Source: CAYLZW01 sp964388085
GTDB taxonomy: Bacteria > Myxococcota > UBA727 > CAYLZW01
Length of the DNA: 47,845 nt
Reading direction: 5' to 3'
NCBI GenBank assembly: GCA_964388085.1
Contig: CAYLZW010000011.1
Coordinates: 1 to 47,845 of the forward strand
A model generated the notes under the pieces. The model saw nothing but the letters and a program-made list of their open reading frames with translations. It ran no database searches and had not been told where the DNA came from. Made by a program: the position numbers and the translations under genes. Shown here piece after piece: positions 14,643 through 21,831 of the stretch; the first letter of the stretch is position 1, and each line of letters starts with the position of its first letter.

Positions 14643-15499
14643 GCCACGGCAAACCCGCGGGGCGCGGCCACGTGGCGCGCTACTACGACGAGAAGACCGC
14701 CCGCCTGCTCGAGAAGTATGGGCCGGGGCCGCGGGTACACTTCCACGTCGGCTTCCTCGACGAGGATCCGCCGGCCGAGGCGAGCGCCGCCGAGCTGCGC
14801 CGCGGGCTCGTCCTCGGCCAGGAGCGCCTCTTGCGCGAGTCGCTCGCGGCCTGGGGCGAGCCTTCGTTCGCGGGCCATGTCGTCGACGTCGGCTGCGGGC
14901 TCGGCGGCACCGCGCTGTTGCTCCTCGAGGAGACCCCCTGCGCGCGCGTGACCGGAGTGACCGTCGCGGCCAAGCACGCGGCCGTGGTGCGCGCCTTCGC
15001 CGAGGACGCCGGCGTGGCCGAGCGGGTGGTGGTCGAGGTCTGTGACGCGTCCGCCATCGCGGGGGAGGCGCGCTTCGACACCGCCATCAGCGTCGAGGCC
15101 TCGTGCTACTTCGATCGCCGCGCCTGGCTCGCCTGCATGCGCCGCGTGTTGAAGCCGGGCGGACGCGTCTACCTGCTCGACGGCTTCGAAGGGAGCGCCG
15201 AGGCCGCTCGCCTGTACGACGACTATTGGCTGACGCGCGTGGGCACGCTCGCCGAGTACCAGTCGGCGGCGGCCGAGCACGGCTTCGTCATCGACGACGT
15301 GGTGGAGCTGAACGAGCGCTGCCTGCGCTTTTGGGATTGGAGCCTCGCCTACACCGACCGGCGGCTGGGCGAGGCGCTGGACGACGACGAGCGCGCGCGG
15401 CTCGGCCGGTCGCGCGCGGCGCACGTGCGCTTTCGGGAGACGTTCGCGAGCGGTGGCCTCCGCTACCTACGCGCGGTCCTCAGGCGGCACGGGGACTAA
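14639..15499 (+). CDS. SAM-dependent methyltransferase, related to prenyl-diphosphate/cyclopropane-type enzymes
   Basis: A 286-residue methyltransferase. The N-terminus has HVARYYDEKTARLLEKYG and VHFHVGFLDED, a pattern like geranyl-diphosphate C-methyltransferases (HYHxGxF). SAM motif I is VVDVGCGLGG (residues 81-90). ATGVTVAAKHAA-like motif II, DTAISVEASCYF and the VLKPGGRVYLLD strand follow. Overlap with the isoprenoid enzyme gene suggests it methylates that enzyme's substrate or product, but O-methyl or N-methyl targets cannot be excluded. No signal peptide. Convergent with the response regulator gene 14 bp away. Confidence 0.8.
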   Translation: MSHGKPAGRGHVARYYDEKTARLLEKYGPGPRVHFHVGFLDEDPPAEASAAELRRGLVLGQERLLRESLAAWGEPSFAGHVVDVGCGLGGTALLLLEETPCARVTGVTVAAKHAAVVRAFAEDAGVAERVVVEVCDASAIAGEARFDTAISVEASCYFDRRAWLACMRRVLKPGGRVYLLDGFEGSAEAARLYDDYWLTRVGTLAEYQSAAAEHGFVIDDVVELNERCLRFWDWSLAYTDRRLGEALDDDERARLGRSRAAHVRFRETFASGGLRYLRAVLRRHGD

Positions 15500-15513
15500 T
15501 CGCCCTCCGCTGC

Positions 15514-16092
15514 TCAGTCGCTCTCGGGGGTCTGCAGCTTCCGCCGCTTCGTGTGCTGTACGGCCTGCCGCGTCACCTTCAAGAGCTTCGCCGCCTGCGT
15601 CAGGTTTCCGTCGGCGCGCGCGACCGCCTCGCGGATGAGCTCGGTGCGCACGTCTTCGTTCAGGGCCTTCAGGTCCACGTGCCCCACCTGCGCCTTCAGG
15701 ACCGCGTCCAGCAGCGGGGGCGACGAGCGGGCGAGGTCGATCTCGGCCAGCAGCTTCTTGAAGGAGATGGGCTTCTCGAGGTAGGCGCGCGCGCCGGCCG
15801 CGGCGACGGCGAAGGCCTCGCTCGGGGTCGCCTTGCCGCTGATCGCCACGACGATGGGCATCGGGGTGCGGGCCGTGGCCGCGCGCACCACCTCGAGGCC
15901 GGAGCCGTCGGTCAAGCGCACGTCCGTCACGACGAGGTCCGGCACAGCGGCGTCCAGGGCGGCGATGGCGTCGGCCACGGAGGCGCTGTCGCTCACCTCG
16001 AGGCCCTCGATGCGGAAGGCGTGTCGCAGCGCGGTGCGCAAGTGGACGTCGTCGTCAACGATGAGGACGCTCGTCAGCGCACGACCGGTCAT
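15514..16092 (-). CDS. Response regulator with Fis-type HTH (RegA/ActR-like)
   Basis: A 192-residue regulator. The receiver domain spans about residues 7-125, with acidic residues D13-D15, phospho-acceptor D57 in LVVTDVRLTDGSG, and a Lys in YLEKPISFKK. A linker is followed by a Fis-type helix-turn-helix at about 150-187 (LIREAVARADGNLTQAAKLLKVTRQAVQ). There is no AAA+ domain, so it fits the RegA/PrrA/ActR architecture rather than NtrC. No kinase gene is adjacent, so its partner is elsewhere or is one of the two kinases in this window. TACTCT 21 bp upstream on the minus strand is a possible -10 box. Confidence 0.88.
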   Translation of the reverse strand: MTGRALTSVLIVDDDVHLRTALRHAFRIEGLEVSDSASVADAIAALDAAVPDLVVTDVRLTDGSGLEVVRAATARTPMPIVVAISGKATPSEAFAVAAAGARAYLEKPISFKKLLAEIDLARSSPPLLDAVLKAQVGHVDLKALNEDVRTELIREAVARADGNLTQAAKLLKVTRQAVQHTKRRKLQTPESD

Positions 16093-16196
16093 TGCTCATC
16101 CATGCGGAGTGTCAGAGTAGCGCCCTGGTCCCGCGCTAGGGCGCAAACGTACAACATGCCTCGATCCGCCTCACGCTCCGATCTCGCACCTCGCCG

Positions 16197-16225
16197 TTGA
16201 CCGAGCGGTCGTCGTTCGCTACCCC
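16197..16225 (+). promoter_or_regulatory. Weak promoter candidate upstream of rpsD
   Basis: TTGACC (16197-16202) matches the -35 consensus in five of six bases. A 17-bp spacer leads to TACCCC, a poor -10. It would give an rpsD leader of about 115 nt. I see no recognisable S4 autoregulatory structure in the 250-bp leader. Confidence 0.25.
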
Positions 16226-16345
16226 GCTCGCTTCACACACGGAGCCCTCCATCCATAGACAAGCCACCTGATCGCCGGCCGTTGTCCGAACAGCGCTCGG
16301 TTCTTGCCCAAAGGTCAGGGGCGATGGAGGCGAAGGAACACACAC

Positions 16346-16963
16346 ATGGCTCGCTACACTGGTCCCCGCCTGAAGATCATCCGCCGCCTCGGCACCGCGC
16401 TGCCCGGCCTCATGCGCACCGATCCGGACCTGCGCCGTCCGTATCCGCCCGGCCAGCACGGCCCGACGCGCCGGAAGAAGCTCTCGGACTACGCCTTCCG
16501 CCTCATGGAGAAGCAGAAGCTCCGCTACCACTACGGGGTCAGCGAGAAGCAGCTGCGTCACTACATGGAGCTCGCCTCGAAGCAGAAGGGCAACAAGGGC
16601 AGCAACCTGCTCACGCTGCTCGAGCGCCGCTTCGACAACATCATCTTCCGCGCGGGCTTCGCGCCCACCATCCCGGCCGCTCGCCAGATGGCGCGTCACG
16701 GGCACATCCACATCAACGGTCGCCGCGTCGACATCCCCTCCTTCCAGGTTCGCCCCGGTGACGTGCTCACCGTGAAAGAGAACAGCAAGTGGAAGGAGCG
16801 CGTGCTCGAGAACATGAAGGACCCGAACAACCTGGCGCACCCGCAGTACCTCGAGGTCGCCGACGGCAAGGCCGAGGCCCGCATGAAGGTCATGCCCGAG
16901 CGCGAGGACGTGCCGCTCGACATGCAGCCGCAGCTGGTCGTCGAGTTCTACTCGGGTCGCTGA
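16346..16963 (+). CDS. rpsD: 30S ribosomal protein S4
   Basis: A 205-residue ribosomal protein S4. The N-terminal domain begins MARYTGPRLKIIRRLG and has PGQHGPTRRKK in place of a Cys4 zinc site (no cysteines: the zinc-free form, resembling the cyanobacterial/plastid type). The S4 RNA-binding domain is clear (RRFDNIIFRAGFAPTIPAAR, then HINGRRVDIPS and PGDVLTV). It binds 16S rRNA early in 30S assembly. The ATG at 16346 has AAGGA nine bases upstream. Oddity: in most bacteria rpsD is in the alpha operon with rpsM, rpsK, rpoA and rplQ; here it stands alone between a regulator and tolQ. Confidence 0.97.
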   Translation: MARYTGPRLKIIRRLGTALPGLMRTDPDLRRPYPPGQHGPTRRKKLSDYAFRLMEKQKLRYHYGVSEKQLRHYMELASKQKGNKGSNLLTLLERRFDNIIFRAGFAPTIPAARQMARHGHIHINGRRVDIPSFQVRPGDVLTVKENSKWKERVLENMKDPNNLAHPQYLEVADGKAEARMKVMPEREDVPLDMQPQLVVEFYSGR

Positions 16964-16968
16964 GCGGT

Positions 16969-16992
16969 GCGCGGGGCCTGTTGGCCTCGCGC
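16969..16992 (+). terminator. Hairpin downstream of rpsD
   Basis: GCGCGGGGCC and GGCCTCGCGC pair over ten bases (one G-T) with a TGTT loop, starting five bases after the rpsD stop. No U-run follows. It fits a GC-rich terminator or 3' stabilising stem. Confidence 0.5.
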
Positions 16993-17041
16993 CGCCCGCT
17001 GGCTTAGACGGTTACTCCCGTTTGACACGAGGAACCAAAGC

Positions 17042-17067
17042 GCGCCGGGGCCCCTTCGCTCCGGCGC
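17042..17067 (+). promoter_or_regulatory. Stem-loop in the tolQ-like leader
   Basis: GCGCCGG and CCGGCGC form a perfect 7-bp stem with a 12-base loop, followed by TCTTGT and then the AAGGAG ribosome site of the gene at 17087. It may attenuate read-through from rpsD or shape the leader. Confidence 0.35.
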
Positions 17068-17086
17068 TCTTGTAAGGAGCGTCTGC

Positions 17087-17803
17087 ATGGGCCAGGAGGT
17101 CATCCATGTCGCCGTCGCCGGCACCTCCGCGACGGACACGTCCTTCTTCGAGACCATCACGCACTCGGGGCCCGTGGCGTTCCTCGTGCTGCTGGTGCTG
17201 GTCGGCTTCTCGGTGGCGAGCTGGGGCATCATCCTGCTCAAGTTCCTCGCCATCCGGCAGGCGCAGCGCTCCTCGGTCGAGTTCCTCGAGACCTTCTGGC
17301 AGTCGAAGAAGCTCGACGACATCTTCCAGCGCTCCGAGTCCATGACGACGAGCCCGGTCGCGCAGGTGTTCCGCGCCGGCTACCAGGAGCTCGTCAAGGT
17401 CAAGCAGAAGGACGCCAAGGACGCGAGCCCGCAGCTCCTCGGCGGCGCCGAGAACGTCGAGCGCTCCCTGCGCCGAGCGGCCAGCGCGGAGATGACCGAG
17501 CTCGAGCGCCTCTTGCCCTTCCTCGCCACCGTGGGCTCGACCGGCCCGTTCATCGGCTTGTTCGGCACCGTCGTCGGCATCATGAAGGCCTTCCGCGACA
17601 TCGGCGTGCAAGGGTCGGCCAACCTGGCCACCGTGGCGCCCGGCATCGCCGAGGCGCTGATCGCCACGGCCGCGGGCCTCGCGGCCGCCATCCCCGCCGT
17701 CATCGCGTTCAACTTCTTCGGCAACCGCATCAAGATCATCGGCACCGAGATGGAGAGCTTCGCCAGCGACTTCATGAACATCGTGCGCCGTCACTTCTTC
17801 TGA
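17087..17803 (+). CDS. MotA/TolQ/ExbB-family proton channel protein
   Basis: A 238-residue inner-membrane protein of the TolQ/ExbB family. The first membrane segment spans about residues 28-50, a cytoplasmic domain follows, and two C-terminal membrane segments contain the family core (PFLATVGSTGPFIGLFGTVV, then GIAEALIATAAGLAAAIPAV). These proteins form a pentameric channel around an ExbD/TolR dimer and use the proton gradient to energise an outer-membrane partner. TAAGGAG lies seven bases before the ATG. Unusually, no ExbD/TolR gene follows; the next gene encodes an unrelated protein. The partner, and the TolA/TonB-like protein, must be encoded elsewhere (one TonB-like protein is at 33684). 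Confidence 0.92.
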   Translation: MGQEVIHVAVAGTSATDTSFFETITHSGPVAFLVLLVLVGFSVASWGIILLKFLAIRQAQRSSVEFLETFWQSKKLDDIFQRSESMTTSPVAQVFRAGYQELVKVKQKDAKDASPQLLGGAENVERSLRRAASAEMTELERLLPFLATVGSTGPFIGLFGTVVGIMKAFRDIGVQGSANLATVAPGIAEALIATAAGLAAAIPAVIAFNFFGNRIKIIGTEMESFASDFMNIVRRHFF

Positions 17804-17898
17804 GCGGCGGGGGCGGGTCGGGGAGCACGTCGGGGCTTGTGTCCCTTTGAGGACGCGCCCTAGCCTCGGGCTGGGCCAGCTGCCCAGGGGAGGTCCAC

Positions 17899-18738
17899 AT
17901 GCCAGTCCGCACCGGGCGCGCCGCCAGCACCGCCGCCGCTCGCTCGTCCCAGAAGCTCTCTCCTCGTCACAAAGCGCTGAACGCCCTGAACAGCGCCGTG
18001 ATCAAGCTGCAGAAGGCCGGCTCGCTGCAGAAGGCGAAGCTCGAGCGCGAGGACGTCACGCTCTTCACGGGCCGCGGCGGCGTGCGCGCGGTCGAGGTCG
18101 CGCTCGGCCACGATGACAAGCAGGCCATGTCGTCGTGGCCGCAGTTCGACCACGTCATGGTCGACGCCGAGCACAAGCGCTTCTACGTGCGGCTGCGCGC
18201 CGAGGGGAACGTCGGGCCCTTCCCGCTGCCGCGCGGCGTGACGCTGTCGGCTCTGCTCGACGACGGGAGGCCGTTCCCGCGCGCGCGCGACGACTACGAG
18301 CGCGCCGTCGGCAAGCTCGCGCGCGTCGTCGAGAAGAACCTGCCCGAGGCCTACGCGGGCGGGCACCGGCAGCTCGACTTCAAGGCCGGCAGCTTCCGCG
18401 CGCCGAGCGGCGAGAAGCTCTCGCACCATTACATCGACGACCACACCGGCCGAATCCCGGGCGGCGCGGTGATGCTCGGCAAGGACAGCTTCTGGGTCGA
18501 GATGATCCCGGGCGTCAGCGGTGACTGCATCGGGCCCTTCGCGCTCCCGCGTGGCTTCGACGCCGCCGCGCTCGAGCGCCCGGCGGACGAGCCCGCGGTC
18601 ATCGGCAGCGACGCCTTCGACAGCGGCCGCCGCTACACGAACGTGCTCGGCGACTCCGGCACCTACGGACGCACCACGCGCTGGGTGAGCTCGTCGTCGG
18701 GAAGCTGGCCGGTGGGCCCCGGCGGCTCCGGCTCCTGA
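17899..18738 (+). CDS. Protein of unknown function with internal GPFxLPRG duplication
   Basis: A 279-residue soluble protein. Residues 1-50 are basic and helical. Two related blocks follow at about 94-120 and 197-225, each with an aromatic strand (RFYVRLR; SFWVEMI), then GPF(P/A)LPRG, then a short ALL/AAL helix. The intervening region ends with HHYIDDHTGR, which could bind metal but matches no motif I know. The C-terminus is Ser/Gly-rich. The start has GGGGAGG eight bases upstream. The next gene (nucleotidyltransferase) starts eight bases after its stop, so the two are probably co-transcribed. Family not recognised. Confidence 0.65.
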   Translation: MPVRTGRAASTAAARSSQKLSPRHKALNALNSAVIKLQKAGSLQKAKLEREDVTLFTGRGGVRAVEVALGHDDKQAMSSWPQFDHVMVDAEHKRFYVRLRAEGNVGPFPLPRGVTLSALLDDGRPFPRARDDYERAVGKLARVVEKNLPEAYAGGHRQLDFKAGSFRAPSGEKLSHHYIDDHTGRIPGGAVMLGKDSFWVEMIPGVSGDCIGPFALPRGFDAAALERPADEPAVIGSDAFDSGRRYTNVLGDSGTYGRTTRWVSSSSGSWPVGPGGSGS

Positions 18739-18746
18739 GCCGCGCG

Positions 18747-19694
18747 TTGCCCGCCGAAGCGCTTTTGCTCTCGGCCTGGAGCGCCGCCCTGCAGGTCGCC
18801 GACGAGCTCGTGCGCCAGCGCTCGGTGCGCGCGCTGGCGGTCACCGGATCGCTCGCGCGCGGCGACTTCTGTGCCGGCAGCGACGTCGACCTCTGGCTCA
18901 TCGGGTCGCGCAACCGGCGCGTGGAGCGCCTCGTGAACGGCGTCTCCGTCTCGCTGCTCTCTTGCACGCCGCGGCGCGCGCGCTCGCTCGAGGGGCTGTT
19001 GCGCTTCGAGGTCGACGACGCGGCCGTGCTGCACGATCCGGACGGGATCCTCGCGGAGCTCAAGCGCACCTCCCGCGCGCGCCGCGAGGAGCTGCGCGGG
19101 CACATGCTCCGCGCCTCCGCGCTCCCGATGACGTGGCTCGCGCGCAAGGCGACGGAGGCAAAGCCGCCGCTCGCCATCGCCGCCTTGCGGGAGCTCGCGC
19201 GACGAGGAGCCGCCCTCTCGCTGCACGATCGCTACGGGTGGCGCGTGCCTCGCTCGCGGCACTTCCGGTCGGGGCTGCCGGCGTCGGCGAGCGCGCTGCT
19301 CTTCCGCACGCTCGCGCTCCCCGCTGAGCCCCATTGGCGCGCCAAGCTCATCGCCGCTCGTCGCGGGCGGCCGCCCGTTCCGGAGCTGCCCTTCGCCGAC
19401 GAGGCGCACATCGAGCGCTATCTCGCGAACGGTCGCGCGGGTGACGCCGTGCTGTCGCTCCGCCAGAGCCTCCCGCCCGCGCCGCGCGCGGTGACGATGA
19501 CCCGGCCGCAGCATGCGCTGTTTCGCGCGCTGCACGGCTTCGACGCGGCCGCCGGCCCTCGTCGCGCGCAGGTATCTGCGCTCGCCGCCGACGTGTTGGA
19601 GCTGCTCGATCGCGTGCGCGCGCTCGAGCTCCTGTCTGCCTGGCGCGCCGATGTGCAGGGGCCGCTCGCCGCCAGCGCGCAAAGGATGCGCTGA
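18747..19694 (+). CDS. Nucleotidyltransferase-domain protein
   Basis: A 315-residue protein with an N-terminal Pol-beta-type nucleotidyltransferase fold. The GS motif and metal-binding Asp pair are TGSLARGDFCAGSDVDLWLI (G34-S35, D46 and D48). This is the minimal signature for transfer of an NMP to protein, RNA or small molecule. The C-terminal 200 residues are helical and Arg/Ala-rich without a recognised domain. No HEPN partner is adjacent, so a MNT/HEPN toxin-antitoxin pair is unlikely. The start is probably TTG at 18747, eight bases after the previous stop; later in-frame starts would cut into the fold. The target is unknown. Confidence 0.7.
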   Translation: MPAEALLLSAWSAALQVADELVRQRSVRALAVTGSLARGDFCAGSDVDLWLIGSRNRRVERLVNGVSVSLLSCTPRRARSLEGLLRFEVDDAAVLHDPDGILAELKRTSRARREELRGHMLRASALPMTWLARKATEAKPPLAIAALRELARRGAALSLHDRYGWRVPRSRHFRSGLPASASALLFRTLALPAEPHWRAKLIAARRGRPPVPELPFADEAHIERYLANGRAGDAVLSLRQSLPPAPRAVTMTRPQHALFRALHGFDAAAGPRRAQVSALAADVLELLDRVRALELLSAWRADVQGPLAASAQRMR

Positions 19695-19731
19695 CGAACG
19701 CGGCTCTTTTCGACGCCTCGCGTTCGCCTGG

Positions 19732-19737
19732 TAACGT
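19732..19737 (+). promoter_or_regulatory. Candidate leaderless promoter (TAACGT)
   Basis: TAACGT ends six bases before the ATG at 19744. TTCGAC at 19709-19714 with a 17-bp spacer is a plausible -35 box. No clear Shine-Dalgarno is present. Confidence 0.45.
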
Positions 19738-19743
19738 GAGCGT

Positions 19744-21783
19744 ATGTCCCGACGACCCGCCGCCGCCTCGCCCTCTGGGAGCCAGTCCGCGCCGTCCCTG
19801 GCGCTCCTGTGCGCGCTGCTCTTGCCGCTCGTCCTCGTAGGGGCCGGCTGTCAGGGCTGCACGACGGGCGGCATCGGCGGCGGCGACGGCGGTGACGGCG
19901 ACGGAGGGCTCAGCGGCGTCGCCGACGGCGGCGGGCTGCCCATCGCGGGCGCCATCGCGCTCAGCATCGATCCCGCGAGCATCACGCTCGTGACCGACGG
20001 CGTCACGCGCCCCCTGCAGGGCTTTCGGGTCAACGCCCTGCTTGACGACGGCAGCTCGAAGGACGTCACGGGCGACGTGGCGCTCTCGCTCTCGAACCCA
20101 GCGCTCGGCGAGCTCGTCGGCGCCGCCTTTCGCAGCGCGGCCATCGGCGGCACCAGCCAGCTCATCGCGCGCGCGGGTGATCTGTCGGCAACGGCGCCCA
20201 TCGTCGTTCGGCTCGAGGCCGCGGTGAACGAGGGCGACGACCTCCCCGCCGATCCCGTCGGCGTGTTCGACAGCGCCCCGCTCGACGACAGCCGCGCGCC
20301 GCAGCTCGTGTACCCGACCGACGGCGTGCTCGTGCCGCCGAACCTCGGTCTGCTCGAGGTGCACTTCTATCCCGGCAGCGACAACGAGCTGTTCGCCGTC
20401 ACCTACGACAGCCCGCTCGCGCACGTCGTCGTCTACACCCGCTGTACGCCGCTCGGCGGCGGCTGCGTGTACACGCCGTCCACGGACGTCTGGCGCTACG
20501 TCGCCGACACCAACCGCGGCGCCGACGCGCCCATGGTCGTGAGCGTGCGCGCCACCGACGACGAGGGCACGGGGCAGGGCGCGTCCGGCGAGGTGGACGT
20601 GCACGTCAGCGCCGTGGATGTCGCGGGCGCGCTCTACTATTGGTCGACGACCCAGCGGGCCATCATGCGCGTCGATTTCGGTGACGAGGTGCCCGAGCGC
20701 TTCTTCCCGCCCGAGGGACAGGGCGGCACCTGCTACGGCTGCCACTCGCTCTCCCCCGACGGCACGCGCATGAGCCTCAGCCAGCAGGGGCAATACAACG
20801 GCCAGCTCACCATCCTCGACGTGGGCAGCCAGAGCGCGCTCCTGACGGCCAGCGACGAGACGCGCGAGCAGTTTCAAGCCTGGGACCCGACCTCGACGAT
20901 GTTCGCCGCCATCTACGGCGACGACGATCCGCCCGACACCCACCTGCGCATCCGCGACGGCGACACCGGCGCTGTCCTCGACGAGCTCGACATCGGCCAG
21001 GAGATCAGCCACCCGCACTGGTCCCCGGCGGGCGATCGCATCGCGTTCACCGTCGTCACGCATCACCAGACCTCGCAGCGCCCGGGGCGCGGCGGCATCA
21101 GCTACGTCGAGCAAGAGGCCGGCGGCTGGTCGGCGCCGCACGAGCTTTTGCCCCCCACGGACGGGCTGAACCGCTACACGCCCGTGTACAGCCCCGACGG
21201 GAGCTACCTCGTCTACGTAGAGTCCACCTGCCCGGCCGGCGTGGTGTACGACGGCAGCTGCGACGCCGACGCCGATGACGTCGCCAAGCTCTGGGCCATC
21301 GCCAAGGACGGCGGCGCGCCCATCGCGCTCACCGCCGCCGGCACGCCCGGTCCGCTCGACGACGACGACGACCTCGCCAACACCTTCCCGCGCTGGGCGC
21401 CCTTCGAGGACGTCCGCTTCACGAGCGGCGAGGGCCGCGTGCACTGGATGACGTTCTCGTCCCGTCGCCGCTACGGGCTGCGCGATCCCGAGGGCCGACA
21501 GCTCTTGTGGATGGTGGCGGTCGATCCCGATCGCGTCGCCGCCGGACAGGACGGCAGCTTCCCCGCCTTCGCGCTGCCCTTCCAGGACCTCGCGACCTCG
21601 AACCACATGGCGCAGTGGGCCGAGGTGTTCGTGCCGACGGAGCCGGAGCCCGACGCCGGCCCCGATCCGGAGCAGTGCCTCGGGCCGAGCACGATCTGCG
21701 ATCCGGCGGCCAGCGACTGTTGCGAAGGGCTGCAGTGCATCGCCGGCGAAGCGGCCGCGTTCTGCGTCGTCGTCGGCGGCTGA
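19744..21783 (+). CDS. Lipoprotein with CxxCH heme-type motif and beta-propeller repeats
   Basis: A 679-residue lipoprotein with lipobox VGAGC (C36) and a Gly/Asp-rich spacer. A bacterial Ig-like domain follows (about 75-160, starting SIDPASITLVTDG), then a second beta domain, then CYGCH at residues 330-334, the c-type heme attachment motif, directly before SLSPDGTRMSLS. From there to about residue 620 are PD40/TolB-type propeller blades (YSPDGSYLVYV, WSPAGDRIAF). The C-terminus is a small Cys-rich module (CLGPSTICDPAASDCCEG). A covalently bound heme is possible but needs a distal Met/His that I cannot assign. It probably sits in the outer membrane. Confidence 0.75.
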   Translation: MSRRPAAASPSGSQSAPSLALLCALLLPLVLVGAGCQGCTTGGIGGGDGGDGDGGLSGVADGGGLPIAGAIALSIDPASITLVTDGVTRPLQGFRVNALLDDGSSKDVTGDVALSLSNPALGELVGAAFRSAAIGGTSQLIARAGDLSATAPIVVRLEAAVNEGDDLPADPVGVFDSAPLDDSRAPQLVYPTDGVLVPPNLGLLEVHFYPGSDNELFAVTYDSPLAHVVVYTRCTPLGGGCVYTPSTDVWRYVADTNRGADAPMVVSVRATDDEGTGQGASGEVDVHVSAVDVAGALYYWSTTQRAIMRVDFGDEVPERFFPPEGQGGTCYGCHSLSPDGTRMSLSQQGQYNGQLTILDVGSQSALLTASDETREQFQAWDPTSTMFAAIYGDDDPPDTHLRIRDGDTGAVLDELDIGQEISHPHWSPAGDRIAFTVVTHHQTSQRPGRGGISYVEQEAGGWSAPHELLPPTDGLNRYTPVYSPDGSYLVYVESTCPAGVVYDGSCDADADDVAKLWAIAKDGGAPIALTAAGTPGPLDDDDDLANTFPRWAPFEDVRFTSGEGRVHWMTFSSRRRYGLRDPEGRQLLWMVAVDPDRVAAGQDGSFPAFALPFQDLATSNHMAQWAEVFVPTEPEPDAGPDPEQCLGPSTICDPAASDCCEGLQCIAGEAAAFCVVVGG

Positions 21784-21831
21784 GCCAGGACCAGCCCGCG
21801 AGCAGACCGGCTTCTTGCAGCGAGCGCCGAT

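Noticed and set aside
17022..17027. TTGACA as a -35 box for the tolQ-like gene
   Set aside because: No -10-like hexamer lies 16-18 bp downstream (the sequence there is CCGGGG within a hairpin).
18747..19694. Nucleotidyltransferase as half of a MNT/HEPN toxin-antitoxin pair
   Set aside because: The protein is too long for a minimal MNT antitoxin and no small HEPN gene is adjacent.
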